Below are positions 26,757 through 35,218 of a DNA stretch of 64,000 nucleotides, piece after piece. The position numbers were made by a program, and so were the translations under genes. The notes under the pieces were generated by a model. That model was not told where the DNA came from. It made no database searches and saw only the letters and a program-made list of their open reading frames with translations. The DNA is from Lunatimonas salinarum (lineage in GTDB: Bacteria; Bacteroidota; Bacteroidia; Cytophagales; Cyclobacteriaceae), in assembly GCF_017811155.1 (NCBI RefSeq), contig NZ_JACVCV010000011.1:124001-188000 (forward strand), written 5' to 3'. The stretch's first letter is position 1. Every line of letters begins with the position of its first letter.

Positions 26757-27686
26757 ATGAAACGATATTTACCCAATCCGTACGTAGAAACCCATCTACT
26801 TCAAAAAATTCTCCGTATCATACTTGGCTCCTTTATGATCTTGGCTGCCATCGGCCATTTCACGTTTCAGCGGGAAGAATTTCAAGCTCAGGTACCAAAC
26901 TGGATTCCATTGAGCAAAGACTTGGTAGTCATCCTGTCCGGCATCATCGAGTTATCCCTCGGCTTGGCCATGGTATTTTGGAAAAAGCATCGGGTTTGGG
27001 TAGGTCTGGCGTTGGGAATCTTTTTTGTGCTAATTTTTCCGGGAAATGTCGCTCAGTACGTAAATGGAACGGATGCCTTTGGCTTGGACACCGACCGTGC
27101 ACGCCTCATTCGTTTGTTTTTTCAGCCGGTTCTGATCCTTTGGGCACTTTGGTCCACAGGTGCGCTCAAGGCCCTTTCTAAGCGAAATGCAACTACACAA
27201 CAGCTTAACGAGACAACCTTTTATGACCTAGAAGCAACCGACATTCGGGGAGTTACTGTGAAGATGGACCAATTCAAGGGAAATGTGGTATTGGTTGTAA
27301 ACACTGCGACCAAGTGTGGCCTTGCCCCACAATTTGAAGGCTTAGAAAAACTACACCAGACCTACCAAAAAAATGGCTTAGTGGTATTGGGCTTTCCTAG
27401 TAACCAATTTGCCAATCAGGAACCCGGCTCAGACAAGAACATATCCGAAACCTGTAGCATCAATTATGGTGTCACCTTCCCACTCATGCGCAAGGTACAC
27501 GTAAACGGGAAAAACACCCACCCGGTGTTTGCCTACCTCAAACAGTCCTTGGGCGGTCTCTTTACCGATGATATCAAGTGGAACTTCACAAAATTCCTGA
27601 TTGATCGTGACGGTAACCCGGTAAAGCGCTTTGCTCCCACCACCAAACCCGAAAAAATAGAAGCCACCATCAAGCAGCTTCTCTAA
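26757..27686 (+). CDS. DoxX-like membrane domain fused to glutathione peroxidase
   Basis: A 309-residue fusion. Residues 1-140 form a four-helix DoxX/MauE-like membrane domain (ILRIILGSFMILAAIGHF, GIIELSLGLAMVFW, LALGIFFVLIFPGNVAQYV). Residues 155-309 are a complete non-selenium glutathione peroxidase: peroxidatic Cys187 in NTATKCGLAPQ, Gln217 in FPSNQF, Trp275-Asn276 in KWNFTKF, and a likely resolving Cys233. Peroxide reduction would therefore be tethered to the inner membrane; whether the catalytic domain faces the cytoplasm depends on topology I cannot confirm. The gene is followed 9 bp later by an OhrR-type regulator and preceded by a palindromic operator, so peroxide induction is likely. 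Confidence 0.9.
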   Translation: MKRYLPNPYVETHLLQKILRIILGSFMILAAIGHFTFQREEFQAQVPNWIPLSKDLVVILSGIIELSLGLAMVFWKKHRVWVGLALGIFFVLIFPGNVAQYVNGTDAFGLDTDRARLIRLFFQPVLILWALWSTGALKALSKRNATTQQLNETTFYDLEATDIRGVTVKMDQFKGNVVLVVNTATKCGLAPQFEGLEKLHQTYQKNGLVVLGFPSNQFANQEPGSDKNISETCSINYGVTFPLMRKVHVNGKNTHPVFAYLKQSLGGLFTDDIKWNFTKFLIDRDGNPVKRFAPTTKPEKIEATIKQLL

Positions 27687-27695
27687 TTACCGACC

Positions 27696-28136
27696 ATGAA
27701 TGAAGACGTGCTAAAACTTGAAAATCAGATCTGCTTTCCACTTTATGCGGCCTCCAGACTGATCATAAAACGCTACCAGCCTTTGCTTCAGGAACTGGAA
27801 GTCACCTACCCTCAGTATTTGGTATTACTGTTACTTTGGGAAAAAGACGGACAAAAAGTCACGGATCTGGGAGAATGCCTTCTTTTGGAAACCAGTACCC
27901 TGACCCCCCTGCTAAAGCGACTGGAACAAAAAGGTTACATCAAACGGGAGCGATCCGAGCAAGACGAAAGGCAAGTGATCATCAGCCTAACGGATACCGG
28001 TAAATCAGCCAAACAAAAAGCCCTTCCGATTCCTCATAAACTTTTCCAATCCATCCAACAGGGACAACTTGACCAAGAAGACCTGCATAACCTAAAAACC
28101 ATCCTTCAAGCGTTTATCCACTTTAACCGGGCGTGA
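27696..28136 (+). CDS. ohrR: OhrR-type MarR-family peroxide sensor
   Basis: A 146-residue MarR-family winged-helix repressor. The N-terminal segment LKLENQICFPLYAASRLI matches OhrR around the reactive Cys, here Cys13. The DNA-binding part TDLGECLLLETSTLTPLLKR and the wing RERSEQDERQVIISLT are intact. Organic-peroxide oxidation of the Cys is the known mechanism in the family. It is cotranscribed with the peroxidase fusion and probably represses its own operon through the palindrome at 26737-26754. Confidence 0.9.
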   Translation: MNEDVLKLENQICFPLYAASRLIIKRYQPLLQELEVTYPQYLVLLLLWEKDGQKVTDLGECLLLETSTLTPLLKRLEQKGYIKRERSEQDERQVIISLTDTGKSAKQKALPIPHKLFQSIQQGQLDQEDLHNLKTILQAFIHFNRA

Positions 28137-28172
28137 ATCTAGGTCGCATACCTAATAACCAATCCTAATCGT

Positions 28173-29471
28173 TTACACGGACTGGAGCAAAAACTCCCGA
28201 AAAGCCTGGTAATCGTTTGCGATCGGAATGGATTTTTTCTCGCCCTTCATAAAATCCATCAATCGACTAGGCATATCCAAGGATTCGTCCAGCGTCTCCT
28301 CCACCACATCCCGGAACTTACCAGGATGGGCGGTTTCCAGAAAAATACCCTCGTAGGGCTCTTCTTGCGAGGCCATAAAATCCTTCAAGCCCAAATACGC
28401 CACAGCCCCATGGGGATCCATGGTATAGCCCGTGCTTTTTCTCACGGCCTTCATGGCTTCGCTGGTTTGGCTATCCGAGTAAAAATAGCCCTTCACTTTA
28501 TCCCGAAGCATTGCCTCATCTCCACCGTACAAAGCCAACAGCCGGTAAAAGTTGCTGGGATTTCCCACATCCATGCTATTACTGATTGTTTGGATGGAAG
28601 GTTTTGGGGCAAAGGGGTGTCCCTCCAAGTACGCTGGCACCACCTTATTGACATTCGTAGCCGCCACAAAGACCTCGATGGGCAAGCCAGCCCTTTCCGC
28701 CAACATTCCCGCCGCGATATTTCCAAAGTTGCCACTGGGAACCGAAAAAGCAATCTTACCGTGCCCCTCGGGCAACCTGGAAACCGCATAAAAATAATAA
28801 AGACACTGTGGAATCCACCTTGCGATGTTGATGGAGTTTGCAGAAGTCAGCAGCATTTTCCCTTTGAGCGCTGGATCCAGAAAAGCCTCCTTCACCATTC
28901 GTTGGCAATCGTCAAACACACCATCTACCTCCAAGGCCGTCACGTTACCGCCCAGCGTGGTAAATTGTTTTTCCTGCAGTTCACTAACCTTGCCGGAGGG
29001 ATACAGTATAACCACTTCCACACCTTCGACACCAAAAAACCCATTGGCAACGGCACTGCCGGTATCTCCCGAAGTTGCCACCAATACTTTCACCTGCTGT
29101 TTATCCAGCAGCAAACTCATGAGCTTAGAACAAAATCTCGCCCCAAAGTCCTTAAAGGCCAAGGTGGGACCGTGAAACAACTCCAAGCTAAACACATGCT
29201 CCTCGATCTGAACCAAGGGGGCGTCAAACTGCAAGGTATGGTCTACCAAATCCCTAATTTGCTCTACGGATAAGTCCTCGGAAAAAAGTGCCGCAATCAC
29301 CTCGTAGCCTATTTCCCGAAAGGACATCTCCCTCATACGCTGTATGAGTGACGGTGACAAAACAGGAATGGATTCCGGCATATAGAGCCCTTGGTCTGGT
29401 GCTAAACCCTGAATCACTGCTTCCTGAAGGGAAACGGTGTGCGTTCTATCGTTGGTACTGAAATACTTCAT
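28173..29471 (-). CDS. thrC: Threonine synthase
   Basis: A 432-residue PLP enzyme that converts O-phosphohomoserine to threonine. The PLP Lys is in LAFKDFGARF, and the phosphate-binding and domain motifs ATSGDTGSAVANGF and SVPSGNFGN are present. Length is normal. It is the last gene of thrABC, 36 bp after thrB. Confidence 0.96.
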   Translation of the reverse strand: MKYFSTNDRTHTVSLQEAVIQGLAPDQGLYMPESIPVLSPSLIQRMREMSFREIGYEVIAALFSEDLSVEQIRDLVDHTLQFDAPLVQIEEHVFSLELFHGPTLAFKDFGARFCSKLMSLLLDKQQVKVLVATSGDTGSAVANGFFGVEGVEVVILYPSGKVSELQEKQFTTLGGNVTALEVDGVFDDCQRMVKEAFLDPALKGKMLLTSANSINIARWIPQCLYYFYAVSRLPEGHGKIAFSVPSGNFGNIAAGMLAERAGLPIEVFVAATNVNKVVPAYLEGHPFAPKPSIQTISNSMDVGNPSNFYRLLALYGGDEAMLRDKVKGYFYSDSQTSEAMKAVRKSTGYTMDPHGAVAYLGLKDFMASQEEPYEGIFLETAHPGKFRDVVEETLDESLDMPSRLMDFMKGEKKSIPIANDYQAFREFLLQSV

Positions 29472-29507
29472 GGTACTAGAGGTTGGCAGCTAGGCGGAAC
29501 TGCGGGT

Positions 29508-30458
29508 TTATGCCAATTTTTTCTCTTCGATAACATAGGCGCCACGGGTGTTTATGGCAGACACGTATACATCGATCTCCAGGCCAACTTTGTCGTAAGC
29601 CTCCTGAGACCTTCTGCTGACCTCCCAAGCTATCTCTTCGGTAGGCGAAAGTATAAACAGCGTGGGACCCGAACCGGAAATCCCGCAGCCAAGTGCACCC
29701 GCAGTTTTTATAGCTTCTTTCATCTCATCATACCCAGGGATAAGAATAGATCGGGAAGGCTCTGCAATGACATCATTCAATGATCGGCTGATAAGGGCCA
29801 TATCCTCTTGATACAGGCCAGCCACTAGGCCTGCAATATTGCCGGATTGGGTGGTCGCATCCTTTAAAGAAACGTGCTGCTTCAAAACACTTCGCGAGTC
29901 AGCCGTATTCAAAACCAAATGGGGATGCACCAAGGTACAATAAAGGCCCCTGGGAACATTAAGTGGAATCACGTCCAACGGGTGATAGTCTCTGATCAGC
30001 ACAAAGCCCCCTAAAAGGGCCGGAGAAACATTGTCTGCATGTCCTGCGCCACAGGCAACCCGTTCTGATTCGATGGCGAAGGGCAGTAGGGCGGATTTCT
30101 CAAATGGGTTTCCTAAAAGCCTGTTAGTAGCCACCAAAGCGGCGACGGCCGACGCGGCACTGGAACCCATACCACTTCCCAGGGGCAACCCTTTGTACAA
30201 TTCTATGTCTACACCACCATGGTAACCCATGTCTTTAAGCATGGCATTAACAGCGACCCCGCAGGTGTTTTTTTCTATTTCGTACGGAAGCTTGCCGTTA
30301 TCCCCCTCTATGCGTGTAACGCGGATCTCGTTTAGGTCATTTAGACTTACGGTGACCTTATCACCTAGGCTATCCACGGCAAACCCCAGAATATCAAAGC
30401 CACAGGACACATTGGCTACCGTAGCTGGAGCAAAGGCAGTTACTTTCTTATTTTCCAT
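29508..30458 (-). CDS. thrB: Homoserine kinase
   Basis: A 316-residue GHMP-family kinase that phosphorylates homoserine. The N-terminal APATVANVSCGFD and the ATP loop PLGSGMGSSAASAVAA are diagnostic, and the C-terminal GCGISGSGPTLF motif is present. It starts 2 bp after the thrA stop, so translation is probably coupled. Confidence 0.95.
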   Translation of the reverse strand: MENKKVTAFAPATVANVSCGFDILGFAVDSLGDKVTVSLNDLNEIRVTRIEGDNGKLPYEIEKNTCGVAVNAMLKDMGYHGGVDIELYKGLPLGSGMGSSAASAVAALVATNRLLGNPFEKSALLPFAIESERVACGAGHADNVSPALLGGFVLIRDYHPLDVIPLNVPRGLYCTLVHPHLVLNTADSRSVLKQHVSLKDATTQSGNIAGLVAGLYQEDMALISRSLNDVIAEPSRSILIPGYDEMKEAIKTAGALGCGISGSGPTLFILSPTEEIAWEVSRRSQEAYDKVGLEIDVYVSAINTRGAYVIEEKKLA

Positions 30459-30460
30459 CT

Positions 30461-32911
30461 TTATCGGGAATAATTACCTAGTCGAATGATGTCTGCAAAC
30501 ACGCCTGCCGCTGTCACATCGGCCCCAGCCCCGGGACCGCGTATGATCATCGGAAATTCATGGTAACGTTCGGTGGTAAATAAGATCATGTTATCGCTAC
30601 CTACCAAGGAGAAAAAGGGATGGCTGGCATCCACTGAACGCAGTCCAACGGAGGCTTTCCCATTTTCCAAAACCGCCATAAATCGCAATTTCTCACCCTT
30701 TCGGTTTGCCTCCTCCAGCAATTCCTTAAAATGATCATCGTGGGCACGAAGCTTCTCCATAAACTCCCCCACCGACCTGGTGTGCACACAGTCATCGGGC
30801 ACCATGCTTTGGACGGTAACGTCTTCAAAATGGAGCTCTTGCTCTGCTTCCCGACCGAGGATCAAAATCTTTCGGGCCACATCCATGCCACTCAGGTCAT
30901 CTCTAGGATCCGGCTCGGTGTATCCTTTTGCCTTGGCATTGGCCACTACCTCACTAAATGGAATGCCCTTGCTAAGTTCGCTAAAAATAAAGTTCATCGA
31001 ACCACTCAACACCCCTTCGATACGGATCACTTTGTCACCGCTCAAGATGAGATCCTGCAACGTATTGATCACCGGTAAACCTGCCGCCACATTGGTCTCG
31101 TACAGAAATTTGATATTACGCTGACCGGAAAGCTTCTTTAGCTCCTTGTACTTCTCCAAGGTACCTGAGTTGGCCTTTTTGTTCGGTGTTACTACAGCTA
31201 CTTTTGATTCCAACACCCGCTGATAACTGTCTGCCACTTCTTGACTTGCCGTGCAATCCACCAACACTGAATTGGAGAAATTCATGCTGTTCATGGTATT
31301 TAGGAACACATTCAGATCCATCGGAAGGTCTCTTTCGGACGGCACAGGATTTTGAGAGAGGTCAAAGCCGTCTTCGTCAAAGGCCATATACCGTGAATTG
31401 GCCAATCCGTGGATTTTGATATCCAACATATAATCGGACTGCAACTTGGAGAGTTGGTTGTTGATCATCTTCATCAAGGCTTTCCCTATCAGACCTACCC
31501 CTACCAAAAAAACGTGCAGCACCTTGTTATCTGCCAAGAAAAACGCTTCGTGCAATGCGTTCAACCCCTTCTGAAGGTCGGTTTGTTTGATTACCGCCGA
31601 AATATTCAACTCTGAACTGCCCTGGGCAATAGCTGAAACGTTGATATTGTTTCTTCCCAGTGCCTGAAACAGCCTGCCGCTGGCACCGGGGTGATGTTTC
31701 ATGTTTTCCCCTACTACGGCAATCACGGCCATGTTGGGGACGACGGCCACTTTATCCATCTCCCCAGCAATGATCTCGTAATGAAATTCTTGCTCCAGCA
31801 CCTCTTTGGCCTTTGCTGCATCCGATGATTTTATCGCAATGCAGATGCTGTGTTCCGAAGAAGCCTGGGATATCAAGATTACATTTACTCCAGAACGGGC
31901 CAAAGCCCCAAATACCCGGCTACTGACCCCAACCACTTCTACCAGGCCGGATCCTTGTACATTTAGCAAGGAAATGTGGCTGAGCGAAGATATCCCCTTT
32001 ATCAGCTTGTTGTTTTCTGTTTCGTCACAAATTAAGGTACCGGAATTAGCGGGATCAAAGGTATTCTTTATGTAAATAGGAATGCGTCGGCGCATTGCCG
32101 GCTGCATGGTGGCCGGAAAAACCACCTTTGCTCCAAAATGGGAGAGCTCCATGGCCTCGCTGTAACTCAACTGTGGAATAGTGATCGCCGAATAAACCAG
32201 CTTGGGATCCGCGGTCATCACCCCTGATACGTCGGTCCAAATTTCCAAAGAATCGGCCTTCAACGCGGCGGCAAAAATCGCAGCCGTATAGTCCGATCCA
32301 CTTCTGCCGAGTGTCGTGGTCTCCCCTTTATCTGTAGACGACACAAACCCGGTAATAACCAACATTTTGCCTTTGTTTTTGGTGTAAAAATCCCAGATCA
32401 ACTGATTGGTGGTCGGGAAATTCACCTTAGCATTTCCAAAGTGATCGTTTGTCCTAACCACCTCCCTGGCATCTAAAAACACCGTATCTAGGGATTTCTC
32501 CCGCAGCGCCTCCGCCAATATGTAAGCAGAAATCCGCTCGCCAAAGCTAACCACATAGTCTGAAGTTCTGGCAGAAAATTCCTTTATCAGAAAAATCCCG
32601 TGAAACAAATCCTCCAACTCGTTAAATCGAACCTTGACGTAAGTTAGCACGGATGACTGTCGCTGCACCGGGATAAGCTGCTTGACCAGTTGCATATGGC
32701 GCTTCTCCATCGCGAGCAACAAGGGCTGATAGGCCGGATCGTTGTTTTTGGCAAGTGCAGAACACCGTAACAGGTCTTCCGTCACCCCACCAAATGCGGA
32801 AAAAACCACCGCTATCTCACCCTTGTCCTTTTCCTTCCCTATGATGTTGAGAACGCTCTTTATCCTGTCTATATCTCCAATGGAGGAACCGCCAAATTTT
32901 AATATTTTCAT
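30461..32911 (-). CDS. thrA: Bifunctional aspartokinase / homoserine dehydrogenase
   Basis: An 816-residue fusion catalysing the first and third steps of threonine synthesis. The aspartokinase begins MKILKFGGSSIGD and contains the ATP site GRSGSDYTAA. A tandem ACT regulatory region (about 300-460) includes VVGENMKHHPGASGRLFQAL and SELNISAVIK. The homoserine dehydrogenase begins VFLVGVGLIGKALM, with GVLSGSMNFIFSEL and GMDVARKILILGR downstream. It is first in thrABC. A threonine-rich leader ORF lies upstream at 32993-33112, which suggests attenuation on top of allosteric control. Confidence 0.97.
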   Translation of the reverse strand: MKILKFGGSSIGDIDRIKSVLNIIGKEKDKGEIAVVFSAFGGVTEDLLRCSALAKNNDPAYQPLLLAMEKRHMQLVKQLIPVQRQSSVLTYVKVRFNELEDLFHGIFLIKEFSARTSDYVVSFGERISAYILAEALREKSLDTVFLDAREVVRTNDHFGNAKVNFPTTNQLIWDFYTKNKGKMLVITGFVSSTDKGETTTLGRSGSDYTAAIFAAALKADSLEIWTDVSGVMTADPKLVYSAITIPQLSYSEAMELSHFGAKVVFPATMQPAMRRRIPIYIKNTFDPANSGTLICDETENNKLIKGISSLSHISLLNVQGSGLVEVVGVSSRVFGALARSGVNVILISQASSEHSICIAIKSSDAAKAKEVLEQEFHYEIIAGEMDKVAVVPNMAVIAVVGENMKHHPGASGRLFQALGRNNINVSAIAQGSSELNISAVIKQTDLQKGLNALHEAFFLADNKVLHVFLVGVGLIGKALMKMINNQLSKLQSDYMLDIKIHGLANSRYMAFDEDGFDLSQNPVPSERDLPMDLNVFLNTMNSMNFSNSVLVDCTASQEVADSYQRVLESKVAVVTPNKKANSGTLEKYKELKKLSGQRNIKFLYETNVAAGLPVINTLQDLILSGDKVIRIEGVLSGSMNFIFSELSKGIPFSEVVANAKAKGYTEPDPRDDLSGMDVARKILILGREAEQELHFEDVTVQSMVPDDCVHTRSVGEFMEKLRAHDDHFKELLEEANRKGEKLRFMAVLENGKASVGLRSVDASHPFFSLVGSDNMILFTTERYHEFPMIIRGPGAGADVTAAGVFADIIRLGNYSR

Positions 32912-32986
32912 TGCTTTACATATGATTAAAAGGTAGTGGATAAGCCTAAAATAGACCTTGCAAAAAGGGGGATATGTGTTTTCAGA

Positions 32987-33001
32987 ACGGGATTAACCCG
33001 T
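32987..33001 (-). promoter_or_regulatory. Hairpin over the thr leader stop codon
   Basis: The minus strand forms ACGGG-TTAAT-CCCGT, a 5-bp stem whose left arm is the final Thr-Gly codons of the leader ORF and whose loop holds its TAA stop. No T-run follows, so it is not a simple terminator. A ribosome paused on the last Thr codon would block the stem. Confidence 0.4.
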
Positions 33002-33112
33002 AATGGAGGTGTAAGTACGAAAGGTTGAACCGGTAGAAAAATAGGCGCAGTCAATCGTCCAAACGGATTCGGACGCCGGTTTACCTGTCATTGTGTGTAC
33101 TGCGTAATCCAT
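32993..33112 (-). CDS. Putative threonine-rich leader peptide of thrABC
   Basis: A 39-codon ATG frame 81 bp upstream of thrA. It has eight Thr and two Ile; the last 14 residues read STGSTFRTYTSITG with five Thr. A near-promoter element TAAAATTTG (one base longer than TAnnTTTG) lies at 33143-33151, 31 bp before the start. The placement and the clustering of Thr codons near the stop fit a leader for transcription or translation attenuation. The classical terminator hairpin before thrA is not evident, so the mechanism is open. Confidence 0.5.
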   Translation of the reverse strand: MDYAVHTMTGKPASESVWTIDCAYFSTGSTFRTYTSITG

Positions 33113-33250
33113 ACTTCTTGAATTGAGGCACAATTCTAAGGACAAATTTTATATATCACAAGTTTTTAGGGCCTGAATTACCAAAAGAAACTGCCTCCGA
33201 ACCAGTTCACCGAATCAACCTTGGGTAGCTCGATTGCAAACCTACGGCAC

Positions 33251-33274
33251 AAAAAAGGCCGCCTATCGGCAGCC
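33251..33274 (-). terminator. Rho-independent terminator overlapping a stop codon
   Basis: The minus strand reads a 7-bp stem GGCTGCC/GGCGGCC (one T-G pair) with GATA loop, then TTTTTT. The TAG stop of the NTF2-like gene (33263-33265) lies in the stem-loop. Confidence 0.88.
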
Positions 33275-33736
33275 TTCCTTTCTTCGCGTATCGATCACGT
33301 GGGTGATCTGCCACCCTTCGGCAGCTCGGATCAACTGAAATGAGTTCACCCCGCAATGACTGAATTTGCCATCCACATAAAACTCATATGGTGTCCATGC
33401 ATGGGCCAATAAACCATCAACCTGTATACTATATGCCAAAAGCCGCTCATCCAACTCTACCTCGCTGGTTCCAACTCTTTTCAAGAATTCACTGACATCA
33501 TTGGTTCCTAGACTGGCGACAGTTCCGTCCTGAACCACCGTCTGCATGACAGCATCCACGTGAAAGGCCTGCCGAATGGTTGCGCTATCCTTCTTCTTCA
33601 TAGCCACAAAAAATCCTTGGAGCAGATCACGAACTTCGTTCTCCGCACTAAGCTGCTGGGCAAACAATCCGTGCTGGGAGCCACCCCAAAACAGCGTAAC
33701 AAACAAAACAAACCTGGCAACCACACTATTTTTCAT
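33263..33736 (-). CDS. Secreted NTF2-like (SnoaL/DUF4440) protein
   Basis: A 157-residue protein with a signal peptide (cleavage likely near GLFAQQ) and a single NTF2-like fold. The pattern VRDLLQGFFVAMKKKDSATI ... HAWTPYEFYVDGKFSHCGVN ... GWQITHVIDT is typical of Bacteroidota members of unknown function. Its start overlaps the DUF2807 gene by 11 bp, so the two are coupled, and a terminator overlaps its own stop codon. Confidence 0.8.
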   Translation of the reverse strand: MKNSVVARFVLFVTLFWGGSQHGLFAQQLSAENEVRDLLQGFFVAMKKKDSATIRQAFHVDAVMQTVVQDGTVASLGTNDVSEFLKRVGTSEVELDERLLAYSIQVDGLLAHAWTPYEFYVDGKFSHCGVNSFQLIRAAEGWQITHVIDTRRKEGCR

Positions 33737-34421
33737 CGATCGCGCCTCCTGTATTTGTCTTCACATCCAAAATCTTGGGATCTCCGGTGTAAGTAATTCT
33801 GCCGCGCGTGGCTGCGGTACCCTTTAAGGATTCCGTCACCATAAAGCTGCCCTTTGCGTTGGTATTGATTTTTACCTCCGCATGGGCAACTTCAAGTCCT
33901 TCTGCATCAATTTCTGCATTGGTAGCCGCCGAAAAATTCAAATCGGAGGCTTTACCCTTCACAAAAATCTTGGAGTTGGTTTGGGCTTCCAACACCAAAC
34001 CCTGTGCTTGTATAACGGCCTCAATGTAACTGCTGGTGGCGGCTGACAATTGAACGGATCTGACCGCCAAGGGGTCCTTGATAAACACCTTGGCGCTGGT
34101 AGCAGCCTGCACATTCTCTAAATCTACATAAGTGATTGTGGCTTTCACGGTTGCCGACCGCGGCGTTACTCCGGCAATCTTCATCTCAAGCACCCTATTG
34201 GTCACGGAAGTCTCCACCCTAGATAGCTCCAATCCCGATGCGGTAATTTCAATTCCGTGTTTTTCTCCTTTTACAAAGACCGCTTCAATGCCATTGGAAA
34301 CGCTCACGCCATTAAAGGCCGGAAGAGGCCTTGTCTCGTTATTCGTTTGGGCCATCAGCATTTGAGGTAGAAAAAACCCCATAAAAAGCACCATTAGAAT
34401 TCTACTGTTCATAAATAACAT
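33726..34421 (-). CDS. DUF2807 (GIN-domain) secreted protein
   Basis: A 231-residue exported protein with signal peptide (MNSRILMVLFMGFFLPQMLM, likely start at 34412) and a repetitive beta-helix of the DUF2807 head-GIN type. Family marks are FNGVSVSNGIEAVFVKGEKH, repeated LSAATSSYIEA-like rungs and GTAATRGRITYTGDP. The function of the family is not known; adhesin-like or stress roles have been proposed. It is the first gene of a two-gene unit with the NTF2-like gene. Confidence 0.85.
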   Translation of the reverse strand: MLFMNSRILMVLFMGFFLPQMLMAQTNNETRPLPAFNGVSVSNGIEAVFVKGEKHGIEITASGLELSRVETSVTNRVLEMKIAGVTPRSATVKATITYVDLENVQAATSAKVFIKDPLAVRSVQLSAATSSYIEAVIQAQGLVLEAQTNSKIFVKGKASDLNFSAATNAEIDAEGLEVAHAEVKINTNAKGSFMVTESLKGTAATRGRITYTGDPKILDVKTNTGGAIDEK

Positions 34422-34455
34422 GGTTTATCTTCTTTTTGAATTATCATAGCTTGAA

Positions 34456-35133
34456 TCAAACTCCACCATATAACTTAAAGGTCATGTTTCGCAACGCCCC
34501 GGTATTCACCGCATAATGCATGGCTTCCGCAATATCAGCCGGAGAAACCCATTGCGTAAAATCCGCATCCGGCATACTTTCTCTATTCTGTGGTGTGTCT
34601 ATAATGCTCGGCACAAAGACATGGGAACGTATCTGTGTCCCAGACACTTCATGGGCGGTAAATTCTGCCAAATCTATCACCAATCCCTTGCTCAAAGCGT
34701 ATGCCAAAGCGTGTGTCCCAGAAGCCTTTTCCAATGCCGGCCTGGCTCCAACAAACAGAAAACACCCTCGGTTGGCCTTTTTCATAGCGGGCAAAAAGGC
34801 TTTCACCATATTAAAGGCACTAAAGAAATTCAGTGAAAACATGTTGGACAATTCCGACTGGGATGTTTCTTCCAACGACCCCATGGCAAATCCACCAACA
34901 AGTAATGCCACACAATCGAGTTCTCCATACTGCAGATTGTATTCCTTGGCAAAGGCAAGTACCGCCTTCTCGTCTGTCACATCCACCTGGTACACATCGT
35001 CTGCCTCCTCCAACTCAACATCACTCCCAGGCTCAACCAAGGCAATGACCTGGTACCCTTCTCGCTTGAATTTAGCGATAACCGCCGTACCCAAATTACC
35101 CGTACTACCTGTTACGATGATATTCCGATCCAT
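34456..35133 (-). CDS. Short-chain dehydrogenase, dihydropteridine-reductase-like type
   Basis: A 225-residue Rossmann-fold NAD(P)-dependent oxidoreductase. The cofactor loop is VTGSTGNLG, and the catalytic Tyr and Lys are in YALSK. The usual catalytic Ser is absent: the segment reads FVGARPALEKASGT. A similar arrangement occurs, from memory, in quinonoid dihydropteridine reductases (AGAKAAL), which lack the Ser. The substrate is otherwise unknown. It is divergent from the mscS gene. Confidence 0.8.
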   Translation of the reverse strand: MDRNIIVTGSTGNLGTAVIAKFKREGYQVIALVEPGSDVELEEADDVYQVDVTDEKAVLAFAKEYNLQYGELDCVALLVGGFAMGSLEETSQSELSNMFSLNFFSAFNMVKAFLPAMKKANRGCFLFVGARPALEKASGTHALAYALSKGLVIDLAEFTAHEVSGTQIRSHVFVPSIIDTPQNRESMPDADFTQWVSPADIAEAMHYAVNTGALRNMTFKLYGGV

Positions 35134-35202
35134 TCATTATTTATTTACGTTTCAAACCGATAATTTTGCGAGCATCTCTCCAAATCCTTAAAATTAAAGA
35201 TT

Positions 35203-35210
35203 TATTTTTG
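35203..35210 (+). promoter_or_regulatory. Bacteroidota -7 promoter element, TATTTTTG
   Basis: Full TAnnTTTG match only 8 bp before the mscS ATG. Transcription would start about at the ATG, which suggests a very short or absent leader. Confidence 0.5.
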
Positions 35211-35218
35211 AAATACCC

